A stretch of DNA of 64,000 nt from UBA5072 sp964560225 (GTDB lineage: Bacteria; Bacteroidota; Bacteroidia; Bacteroidales; UBA10428). Under the pieces are notes generated by a model. It ran no database searches, was not told where the DNA came from, and worked only from the letters and a program-made list of their open reading frames with translations. The first letter of the stretch is position 1. The number at the start of each line of letters is the position of its first letter. Shown in pieces: positions 1 through 8,075 of the stretch. The translations under genes were made by a program, and so were the position numbers. The stretch is from the NCBI GenBank assembly GCA_964560225.1, contig CAZLLD010000002.1:43251-107250 (forward strand), written 5' to 3'.

Positions 1-24
1 AGGGTTGGAAAACGAGACATCGTG

Positions 25-771
25 TTATGTCCTCATTCCGCCACAAACACCGATCACCTGTCCGTTTACATAGGATGAAAGATCAGATGCCAGGAACAAG
101 GCAACCTTGGCTACTTCTTCAGGAGTACCGCCACGCCTCATGGGAATCTTATCTTCCCATATCTTTTTCACCTCTTCGGGAAGCTTGTGGGTCATTTCGG
201 TGACGATGAATCCCGGGGCAATGGCATTGCACCGGATGTTGCGGGAACCCAGTTCAATAGCCATTGACTTGGTAAAACCGATCATACCAGCCTTAGAAGC
301 CGAATAATTGGCCTGACTGATATTTCCACCAACGCCAACAACTGAACTCATGTTAATAATGGATCCGCTTTGCTTTTTAATCATGATCATTTGAACGGCC
401 TTGGTAAAGTTGAACACCGACTTCAGGTTCACATTAATAACGGTATCCCATTGCTGTTCGGTCATCCGCATCAGGAAAGCATCCATGGTGATACCTGCAT
501 TGTTTACAAGAATATCCACCGTACCGAAATCGTTTACGATATTTTTCACAACGCTATCGGTATCAGCAAAATTGCTGGCATCTGATGCGTAAACCTTGCA
601 TTTAACACCCAGTGCAGTAACCTGTTTCTCGGTTTCCAGGGCATTGTCGTCAATTCTCAGATCGGTGATGGCCACATTGGCGCCTTCTTTGGCAAATGCA
701 ATGGCAATTGCCTTTCCAATTCCCCGTGCAGCACCTGTAACAACAGCAGTTTTTCCTTCAAGTAATTTCAT
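25..771 (-). CDS. fabG: 3-oxoacyl-[acyl-carrier-protein] reductase (FabG)
   Basis: This 248-residue protein is a classical short-chain dehydrogenase of the FabG type, which reduces 3-oxoacyl-ACP with NADPH in fatty acid elongation in the cytoplasm. The sequence shows the nucleotide-binding TGAARGIG motif at residues 12-19, NNAG at 90-93, and the catalytic set Asn115, Ser143, Tyr156 and Lys160 (YSASK). Length matches the family. The ATG start at 771 follows a TAnnTTTG -7 box at 804-811. It is transcribed leftward and no partner gene is visible before the window edge. Many SDRs have similar motifs, so the exact substrate is inferred from overall resemblance to FabG. Confidence 0.88.
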   Translation of the reverse strand: MKLLEGKTAVVTGAARGIGKAIAIAFAKEGANVAITDLRIDDNALETEKQVTALGVKCKVYASDASNFADTDSVVKNIVNDFGTVDILVNNAGITMDAFLMRMTEQQWDTVINVNLKSVFNFTKAVQMIMIKKQSGSIINMSSVVGVGGNISQANYSASKAGMIGFTKSMAIELGSRNIRCNAIAPGFIVTEMTHKLPEEVKKIWEDKIPMRRGGTPEEVAKVALFLASDLSSYVNGQVIGVCGGMRT

Positions 772-803
772 GATAGTTTCAATATGTTTATGAATTAATG
801 ATG

Positions 804-811
804 CAAAAGTA
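804..811 (-). promoter_or_regulatory. Bacteroidota -7 promoter box for fabG
   Basis: On the minus strand the sequence reads TACTTTTG, matching the Bacteroidota sigma-ABfr -7 consensus TAnnTTTG, about 33 nt upstream of the fabG ATG. No convincing -33 TTG was seen at the expected distance. Confidence 0.45.
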
Positions 812-869
812 AAAGAAATATTGTGAATGCTAATTTACATAATCAGTCAAGAATGGCTGAATGTATTAA

Positions 870-2108
870 CTAAAGGCTAAATTTCAGCATAATAGAGAAT
901 ACACTGGATTTGATTTTCGTTGAGGTTAATTTGTTTGTACCAGTTAAAGGCTGGAAACCCTGCATGAATCCTGCTTCAAGGCACACATTACGGGCATTTC
1001 CCAATAAAAACTCAGCACCAAAAGCGCCATGAAAACCCAGTTCACCTTTGTAACTAAAATCTGATAAATTCTCTGTATAAACACTTGAGCCGTGCATTTT
1101 TTCAGAATACCGCTTGTAAGACTGAGTTAGCAGAAATGATTTATAACCTCCGGCTTTTACATAAGGATGAAAATGGTGTTTTCCAAAAGTAAACTTCAGG
1201 GCTACAGGTACCTGGATGGAAGAAAAATCGAACAGTATATCGTCTTGTGAATTATTTGTTTGCACATATTCCGAAAAACCATAATAAGAATCGGTGACAT
1301 ATAGCAAAGAGAGATCAATGGAAACAAGTTCAGATTTTCGGGAAAGACGTTGATTAATAAATAATCCACCCACTGGTCTGTAACTACTGTTAAATTCAGC
1401 CTGTTTAAAATAGGGAGTGTATCTGTCTCCTGGTATATCGATCGTCAGGAATTGATACCCAAATATAAAACCAACTTTCATCAGCGGGTTCGTTCTGGTC
1501 ACCGAAAAGTCTTTGATAAAATTTATTTTTGAAGACTGATGAAAGGTTCTTACTGCCATCTGTGACAGCTCTGCGGATTCAGTTATCAGGGCTTTAACGG
1601 ATGGTGGTTCATAGGTTGTAGAATTGGCAGAAACCTGAAAAGATCCTGACTCACTTAACAGATAACTTAATAAATCCTTATAGTTACTAAATTCTTTGCC
1701 TCCCGGAATAGTATTTCTGTTTTTATTCAGTTTGACAAAACCGGTGAGATCATTTTCGATATACAAAGGAGAATGAGTTTTTCCAGGGATAATGTATAGG
1801 CTCAGAGTTCCTTTTACCAGACATTCGAAAAAAGACTTTTTGTTGCCTGTTTGCTTTGATTCAAAATGGCGACCGTTCCTGAAACCATATGCGCGCAGCT
1901 TGTCTGCGCTATATGCCATCTCCTGGGCTATGTCGAATCGCTTGAAAAGGCATTCTTTACCAAATTTACCTTCAGTACTATAAAATACCTGACCACTGAG
2001 TGAGTCACCATTATTCTTGATAATATAACCTGGCCTGAATCCAATCTGAGCATCAATATTTGATAATATCAGCAGTAAAACCCCGGTTAATAGTATTGTT
2101 TTCTTCAT
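870..2108 (-). CDS. Predicted outer-membrane beta-barrel protein, unknown function
   Basis: The 412-residue product begins with a clear signal peptide (MKKTILLTGVLLLILSNIDA, cleavage near residue 20) followed by a region starting GYIIKNNGDSLSGQV, a pattern frequent in Bacteroidota exported proteins that have an N-terminal soluble domain and a C-terminal barrel. The C-terminal half (about residues 205-412) has alternating hydrophobic/aromatic strands and ends in FSIMLKFSL, consistent with a PorT/OmpW-like porin-family barrel. I do not recognise a specific function. It stands alone between leftward fabG and the divergent TIG lipoprotein operon. Confidence 0.6.
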   Translation of the reverse strand: MKKTILLTGVLLLILSNIDAQIGFRPGYIIKNNGDSLSGQVFYSTEGKFGKECLFKRFDIAQEMAYSADKLRAYGFRNGRHFESKQTGNKKSFFECLVKGTLSLYIIPGKTHSPLYIENDLTGFVKLNKNRNTIPGGKEFSNYKDLLSYLLSESGSFQVSANSTTYEPPSVKALITESAELSQMAVRTFHQSSKINFIKDFSVTRTNPLMKVGFIFGYQFLTIDIPGDRYTPYFKQAEFNSSYRPVGGLFINQRLSRKSELVSIDLSLLYVTDSYYGFSEYVQTNNSQDDILFDFSSIQVPVALKFTFGKHHFHPYVKAGGYKSFLLTQSYKRYSEKMHGSSVYTENLSDFSYKGELGFHGAFGAEFLLGNARNVCLEAGFMQGFQPLTGTNKLTSTKIKSSVFSIMLKFSL

Positions 2109-2279
2109 TACAGTTTAGTAAAATCGAGCGTTTTAAACTTACAAAAAAAAATAATGCAGCCAATTATTTTGAAGATTATTTGAGAATTTCACAGTGTTAA
2201 CTGAAAACAACAATTCAGCACGTGGTTATCATGTATGATTATTTTACTTATTTTAGAAGCCATTATTTGGTTACGCAGA

Positions 2280-4178
2280 ATGAAAAATAAGATATCTCTT
2301 GCTCAGACAGCATTATTTATGTTTCTTCTGATATTGGCTTGTCAGAAGGAAGATACCGTGGAACGTGAATATCCGCAAATCAGAACAAGTGCTGTTAATC
2401 ACATCACAGCCGATGGCGCCCGTTTTAATGCTGAAATCATCAGTGGGGATATTGAAAGCATATCCGAATACGGATTTGTTTGGGGTTTAACCTCCACACT
2501 TAGCATTCAGGGCTCAGAGAAAGTAGTGATTGGCAGTGTTCCTTCGGGCAATGATTTCTATAGCGACATTACTTATGCTTTGGAGGAAATGAAAGATTAC
2601 TATGTTCGATCCTATGTTAAAGCCGGTGAGTTAACCATTTATGGTGATGCAGTAAAATTCAAGAGTTTGGGTAGTCAGGCACCGGTAATCACTGATTTTG
2701 AACCCAAGTCAGCAACCTGGGGGGATACAGTAACTATATATGGGAAAAATTTCAGCAACCAGAATCAAACCAATGTAGTTTTCTTTGGCGCAACGAAAGG
2801 AATCATTCTGAAAAGCACAAATGAAGAAATACAGGTTATTGTTCCTAACTCCCTGAATAAAATTACAACATTTATTGCTGTTGAAGTTTTTGGAAACAGA
2901 TATTTAACAAATGAATCATTCAGATTATTAACCCCGGGAATAATAAGCTCAATTAATGAAACTGATGTAACATGGGGTGATACAATAGAGTTAACGGGAA
3001 ATTTTCCATTTATGACTCATACCATTAAGATTGAAATTGGTAATGTTAGTGCCTTTATCATTGAGTCTTACGAAAACAGAATGATTATTTCGGTACCAGA
3101 AAATGTAATTTATTCGGATTCAGTATCAGTTGTATTAAATATTGATGGACATAAAATCGCTGCACCTGAAAAAGTTCATCTTAAGGAGCCATTTATAGCA
3201 GCTATTAATCCAACAATTTTTGGCTGGGGTGATACTATAGAATTGAAAGGTATTTTTCATCCCGTTTTGGAGAATAACAAAGTATTATTCTCTAATATTT
3301 CCGCAAAAATATTGGAATCTAGCAATTCTGAAATCAAATGCATCGTCCCTCATAGTATTTCCGGTCATGAATGCCGGTTAAGTGTTTCAGTTAATAATTT
3401 CATATATGACTTGCCTTTACCGGTCATTCTTTCCGGACCTATTGTTAATTCAGTATCACCAAACAAAGGTGTTGTTGGAAAAACCATTACCATTACAGGA
3501 AAATATTTCAAGGAGAACAATACTTTTATTAAGATCAATGGAGTAAATTCAACTGTAAGTTCATTTAATCCTAATGTAATAACTTCAATAATTCCAAATG
3601 AAGCTAATAGAGGTAATGCTTCTATTGAAGTTTCGGTATATAATAAAAAAATTACTATTGATAATACAATATTTCTTTTTAAGCCTGAAATTATTGATTT
3701 TTCTCCTAAGCTAGGATCTTATGGTGATACAATAACTATTATAGGTTATGACTTTAATCCTTTGGATATAGTTGTGAATGTTCGTAATTATTTTCAAGAG
3801 ATCATTGAAGTCAATTCTGAAAGAGTAAAAATCATAGCAAGGGATAATATATCTTGTCTTGATAATAGGATTGATATTCAGACGTACGGTAAAACTATAT
3901 CCGCTACTGACAATTTTTTCATCCCTGAGCCCATTATCACATCATATACACCCACGCATGGAACACATGGCGATACCATAACTATAACCGGCGATTTCTT
4001 TGATCCGGGAAAAGCTGAGGGTGACTTAATTTTTATGGGAGGCAATTCTCCTAAAGTTATTAGTATGACTAATAATGAAATTAAGTTTACAGTACCCTAT
4101 TTAAATGAAGGTGATTTCATTATTGGTTTGGGTTTATGTAAAGGTATTGATCTGGGCCCCTTTCATTATGAAGATTAA
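2280..4178 (+). CDS. IPT/TIG-repeat surface lipoprotein
   Basis: The reading frame is open from 2235, but the ATG at 2280 gives a normal lipoprotein signal (hydrophobic stretch, then LILAC with the lipid-accepting Cys), so that start is preferred (632 residues). After a fibronectin-like N-terminal segment (about residues 30-135) there are six IPT/TIG immunoglobulin-like repeats, each beginning with a P-x-I-x-x-x-x-P-like strand followed by GDTITITG-type sequence (WGDTVTIYG, WGDTIELTG, WGDTIELKG, VGKTITITG, YGDTITIIG, HGDTITITG). TIG domains are adhesion or carbohydrate-contact modules in Bacteroidota surface proteins. It is first in a three-gene run with two DUF3857 proteins, 24 nt upstream of the next gene. 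The DNA in the repeats is noticeably AT-rich compared with neighbours. Confidence 0.7.
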   Translation: MKNKISLAQTALFMFLLILACQKEDTVEREYPQIRTSAVNHITADGARFNAEIISGDIESISEYGFVWGLTSTLSIQGSEKVVIGSVPSGNDFYSDITYALEEMKDYYVRSYVKAGELTIYGDAVKFKSLGSQAPVITDFEPKSATWGDTVTIYGKNFSNQNQTNVVFFGATKGIILKSTNEEIQVIVPNSLNKITTFIAVEVFGNRYLTNESFRLLTPGIISSINETDVTWGDTIELTGNFPFMTHTIKIEIGNVSAFIIESYENRMIISVPENVIYSDSVSVVLNIDGHKIAAPEKVHLKEPFIAAINPTIFGWGDTIELKGIFHPVLENNKVLFSNISAKILESSNSEIKCIVPHSISGHECRLSVSVNNFIYDLPLPVILSGPIVNSVSPNKGVVGKTITITGKYFKENNTFIKINGVNSTVSSFNPNVITSIIPNEANRGNASIEVSVYNKKITIDNTIFLFKPEIIDFSPKLGSYGDTITIIGYDFNPLDIVVNVRNYFQEIIEVNSERVKIIARDNISCLDNRIDIQTYGKTISATDNFFIPEPIITSYTPTHGTHGDTITITGDFFDPGKAEGDLIFMGGNSPKVISMTNNEIKFTVPYLNEGDFIIGLGLCKGIDLGPFHYED

Positions 4179-4202
4179 ACAATATACTTAGCAGTTTACA
4201 TT

Positions 4203-6158
4203 ATGAGGTTTTCAATTACAATTTTGATTTTTTTCTTTTTCACATGTTTTACTGCCCTGTCCCAAACCTCCCCCATCACCTTTGGTGATTTGTCACGGGC
4301 GGACCTTGAGACTAAGCCCTACCCACAGGAAAAAGGAGCCGAGGCGGCTGTTCTGTTTGATTATGCCACTGCCAAGATGATTTACAATGACGGATTTAAG
4401 ATTGAATTTACAAGACATGTAAGGATAAAAATATTCAAAGCAGCTGGTTATGACCAGGCTAACATTCAAATTCCCTATACTGCGGAAGACAGGTTGTCAG
4501 ACCTTAAAGCCTTTACACATAACCTCGAAAATGATCAGCCGGTAAAAGTTGCTGTTGGCAAAAAGCAGTTCTACAGGGAAAAGGTTAATGCTTATCGGAA
4601 TGTGACCAGGTTTTCTTTTCCGAATGTAAGAGAAGGATCGGTAATTGAATACATCTATACCATTACACAAGATGAGATCAGAGGTTTCAGGTCGATGCGA
4701 TTTCAACGTAATATTCCGGTAAGATCTTTCCAATACTGGGCCACCTATCCGGAATTCTTCAGGTATAACATTAATTTGAATCACAACAATATCGTCAACC
4801 AGGAACACAACAGTGTGAATGGTTTTTACAATAACCGTTCCAGCAGGTTTCACGTGTATCTGTGGTCCGGTAGTAATCTTCCCGCTTTCCAGGCCGAGCC
4901 CATGATGCCGGAGAGTGACGAATACCTTGCCGGTGTGGATTTCGCACTTACCGATGTCAACTTTCCGGGTGGCAATTACTATGAGATTTCCCCCACCTAT
5001 GCCAAACTAACGGAAAAGCTGCTGAACAACAGTATGGTCGGAGGGCAGATTAATAACAAACTACTTTTCTCTGCTACAATCAAGGAAATCACCCATGAGG
5101 ATGATGCCCCGCTGAAGAAAATGCAGTCTGTCTACAGCTATGTGCAGCAGCATATGCAATGGAACGGATATGACCAGGTGATACCCGATGTATCATTAAA
5201 TAAGGCACACCGTGTAGCGACAGGCACCAATGCCGAGATCAACCTGTTGCTGGTGAACATGCTCAGAACCGCAGGAATCCAGGCTGATCCGGTGGTGCTG
5301 AGTACACGTGAAAACGGGCGAATCAATACTTTTGTGGCCATTGCCAACAATCTCGACTACCTGATATGCATTGCCAACATAAACGGAAAGGATTATCTTC
5401 TTGACGCCACCGATAAATTCCGGCCGGCTGGTATATTGCCCTTTAAATGTTTGAACATTGAGGGATGGGTGTTGAATCCCACACGTGGACGGTGGGTGAA
5501 ATTACTGAATGAAGAGAGTTATACGACCCGGGAACACTATGACCTGAAGTTAAACAGCAATGGAGAATTTGAAGGGCACGCTGTTATTTCATTCTCGGGC
5601 TATGATGCCGTTGATCTTCGACGGCTTCTTTATAATGAAGGTGAAGAAGGGTTTCGGGAAGAGGTTTTTGCTGAAGCCGGGAATCTGACCATCTCAAACA
5701 TGGTGTTTCAGCATACCGACAGCCTGGAGTCTCCCTTACGGTTAACTTTCAATGTGAAGTTCAGGCATTTGCTGCAAAAGGCAGACCAGATGGTGTTCTT
5801 CAGACCTATGATCAGTCTTTTTGGTGATTATGTGAATTCATGGGTCAAAGATGAGAGGAATTTTCCAATCGACAGAGGATGTCCTACCTTTGATAGTTTA
5901 ACTTGCATCATTCATCTTCCTGACAATTACGTGGTTGAAGAATTGCCAAAATCCGCTAAGATCATCCTTCCCAATCAGGAAGCGAAATTCGAATTGGGAA
6001 ATACCTATGCAGACAATGTATTAACAATTACCAGTAACCTTACTGTATCCAAAACCAGGTTTGAAACCAATGAATATCAATCATTTCGTGAGTTTTACAC
6101 ACAAGTAAATAAGAAGTGTAATGAAATGATTATTATGAAAATAGCAGACAGTAATTAA
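4203..6158 (+). CDS. DUF3857 / transglutaminase-like exported protein, catalytic Cys missing
   Basis: A 651-residue exported protein: signal peptide at residues 1-21 (ending CFTALSQ), a DUF3857 beta-rich domain at about 50-200, and a transglutaminase-like fold at about 275-420. The usual GDC motif of the transglutaminase core is replaced by GTNAEINLLL and the catalytic His is not evident, while an Asp-containing LLDATD remains, so the domain is probably non-catalytic. The C-terminal part resembles DUF3858-like beta sandwiches. It lies between the TIG lipoprotein and a paralogue with an intact triad, with only 24 and 19 nt gaps, so co-transcription is likely. Probable role: envelope-associated binding or scaffolding protein; substrate unknown. 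Confidence 0.72.
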   Translation: MRFSITILIFFFFTCFTALSQTSPITFGDLSRADLETKPYPQEKGAEAAVLFDYATAKMIYNDGFKIEFTRHVRIKIFKAAGYDQANIQIPYTAEDRLSDLKAFTHNLENDQPVKVAVGKKQFYREKVNAYRNVTRFSFPNVREGSVIEYIYTITQDEIRGFRSMRFQRNIPVRSFQYWATYPEFFRYNINLNHNNIVNQEHNSVNGFYNNRSSRFHVYLWSGSNLPAFQAEPMMPESDEYLAGVDFALTDVNFPGGNYYEISPTYAKLTEKLLNNSMVGGQINNKLLFSATIKEITHEDDAPLKKMQSVYSYVQQHMQWNGYDQVIPDVSLNKAHRVATGTNAEINLLLVNMLRTAGIQADPVVLSTRENGRINTFVAIANNLDYLICIANINGKDYLLDATDKFRPAGILPFKCLNIEGWVLNPTRGRWVKLLNEESYTTREHYDLKLNSNGEFEGHAVISFSGYDAVDLRRLLYNEGEEGFREEVFAEAGNLTISNMVFQHTDSLESPLRLTFNVKFRHLLQKADQMVFFRPMISLFGDYVNSWVKDERNFPIDRGCPTFDSLTCIIHLPDNYVVEELPKSAKIILPNQEAKFELGNTYADNVLTITSNLTVSKTRFETNEYQSFREFYTQVNKKCNEMIIMKIADSN

Positions 6159-6177
6159 TTTATTACTTCATTACTTC

Positions 6178-8070
6178 ATGAAACTTTTAATCATCGCATT
6201 GTTATCCACCACAATTCTGGCGCAGGATTTCTTCGCCCAGTCACCATATCATGTTGATTCTATCCCAATCCATTTGCGCACTGGTGCTATAGCAGTCATC
6301 CGATCCAACCAAATAAAGGTTACTGTCATAAATGAAGAGAAAAGCCATTTGGAAGTAAAGCAGGTAATTACGCTGCTCAATGAGAACGCAGAGGATTTGT
6401 TGAACGTGAACATCCCCTATAATGACCTGAGGAAAGTTAATTCTGTTAGTGCCTGTGCTTATAACAAAGAAGGTAAACTTATATGGACGCTTCAAAAGAT
6501 GAACATTGTTGATATGCGTGATTTTAGTGGTCCCGAAATGTTAAGTAATGACAGGAAAAAAGCCTTTCTGATACCCTCATATAATTACCCTTTTACAATA
6601 GAGTATTCATACAAAATGACCTTGAATGATATCTTTCTCAGTTCGACTTTCTTCCTGAACAATGATCCCGAAGTATCTGTTGAAGAATCAGGTCTGCAGT
6701 ATATCATTCCGGTAAATGTGGGGTTCAATTACAAAGCAGTGAACCTAAACACTCCGACTGATAGCTTTCTCATGAAAGACAGACTTTACCTGTCATGGAA
6801 AGAAGATAACCTGCCTACTGGCAGACAAAGATTATTTGCGCCTGCACTTGAGGAAAAATTGCCTGTAATATATGCTACCCCTGTAAATGTCGATCTGGAC
6901 GGATACAAAGGCCGGTTTGATACCTGGCAAAGTTATGGCTCCTGGATGAGTGAGTTAATCAAAGATAGGGATGTTTTAGATAGGGTTTATGCGGACGAAG
7001 CCATGGCACTGGTGAAAAATATCCCTGAACGAAGGGAAAAAATTAAAGTATTGTATGAATACATGCAAAAGCATACCCGTTATTTCTCCATTTCATTTGG
7101 CATTGGAGGAAAACAGCCCATTCATGCCAATGAAGTTGCTAAGAATGGTTATGGTGATTGCAAAGCGCTTTCTAATTATATGAAAGCACTGCTAAAAGCA
7201 GTAGGTATTGAATCTTATTATACATTAGTAAAAGCAGGAGAAGGTGTTAAGATTCAAAGCAATTTTCCGTGTAATCAATTCAATCATGCTATTCTTTGTG
7301 TTCCGGAGAAAAATGATACCATTTGGCTGGAATGTACGGATCAGACTTCTCCATTCAACTATCTTGGAAGCTTCACCTGCGACAGGGATGTACTGGCTGT
7401 GACTTCAGAAGGTGGAAAAATACTCCATACACCTTCCTATGGCCGTGATTTTAATATTGTAAACACATACTCCGATATCAAAGTATACAGTACAGGCAAT
7501 GCAGATGTCAATGTTAGATTTGAACAATGGGGATTGAGATACGATGACCTCTTCGCTATCTCAGAAAGTAAACCCGATGTTAGAAAACTATGGCTTGCCA
7601 ATCAGTTTGGCTCTGCTGCATTCGACATCAAAAAAGAAGAATTCCTTCTCAAAAAGAATTCTGCAATACCGTCAGCAACGGCCGTATTTGATATTCACCT
7701 CAGAGACCTTGCCGCCAAAAGCAGCAAATTGCTTTTCCTTTCACCATCTTTTATTTCCGGGGTATCATATATATGGGATGATCCCTGTGAAATAGAACTT
7801 GATATGGACTATCAGCAAAACGATACGGCAAAAATTGAAATACCTATCGGATACGATATCGAATTCCTGCCTGAAGACAAAAACATTACGACTAAATTCG
7901 GGCATTACTCAAGCCAAATAAAGACTGAAGATAAATACATCTATTATACAAGAAAACTAACCTTTAACAAAGCTACTTACCCTCATGAAGCATATCGGGA
8001 ATTTTACAACTTTATCACAGATATCGCAACAGCCGAGAGACAAATGTTAGTACTAAAATCAGTTTATTAA
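6178..8070 (+). CDS. DUF3857 / transglutaminase-like exported protein, intact catalytic triad
   Basis: A 630-residue paralogue of the preceding protein with an N-terminal signal peptide (cleavage near residue 20, TILAQDFFAQ). A DUF3857 domain covers about residues 50-215 and a transglutaminase-like core about 280-400. Here the triad is present: Cys328 in YGDCKALSNYMKALLKAVGI, His370 in FNHAI and Asp388 in ECTDQT. A catalytic peptide- or amide-bond chemistry in the periplasm is therefore possible, though no substrate is known for this family. It is the last gene of the operon and ends 5 nt before the convergent relA-like gene. Confidence 0.75.
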   Translation: MKLLIIALLSTTILAQDFFAQSPYHVDSIPIHLRTGAIAVIRSNQIKVTVINEEKSHLEVKQVITLLNENAEDLLNVNIPYNDLRKVNSVSACAYNKEGKLIWTLQKMNIVDMRDFSGPEMLSNDRKKAFLIPSYNYPFTIEYSYKMTLNDIFLSSTFFLNNDPEVSVEESGLQYIIPVNVGFNYKAVNLNTPTDSFLMKDRLYLSWKEDNLPTGRQRLFAPALEEKLPVIYATPVNVDLDGYKGRFDTWQSYGSWMSELIKDRDVLDRVYADEAMALVKNIPERREKIKVLYEYMQKHTRYFSISFGIGGKQPIHANEVAKNGYGDCKALSNYMKALLKAVGIESYYTLVKAGEGVKIQSNFPCNQFNHAILCVPEKNDTIWLECTDQTSPFNYLGSFTCDRDVLAVTSEGGKILHTPSYGRDFNIVNTYSDIKVYSTGNADVNVRFEQWGLRYDDLFAISESKPDVRKLWLANQFGSAAFDIKKEEFLLKKNSAIPSATAVFDIHLRDLAAKSSKLLFLSPSFISGVSYIWDDPCEIELDMDYQQNDTAKIEIPIGYDIEFLPEDKNITTKFGHYSSQIKTEDKYIYYTRKLTFNKATYPHEAYREFYNFITDIATAERQMLVLKSVY

Positions 8071-8075
8071 TTGTT

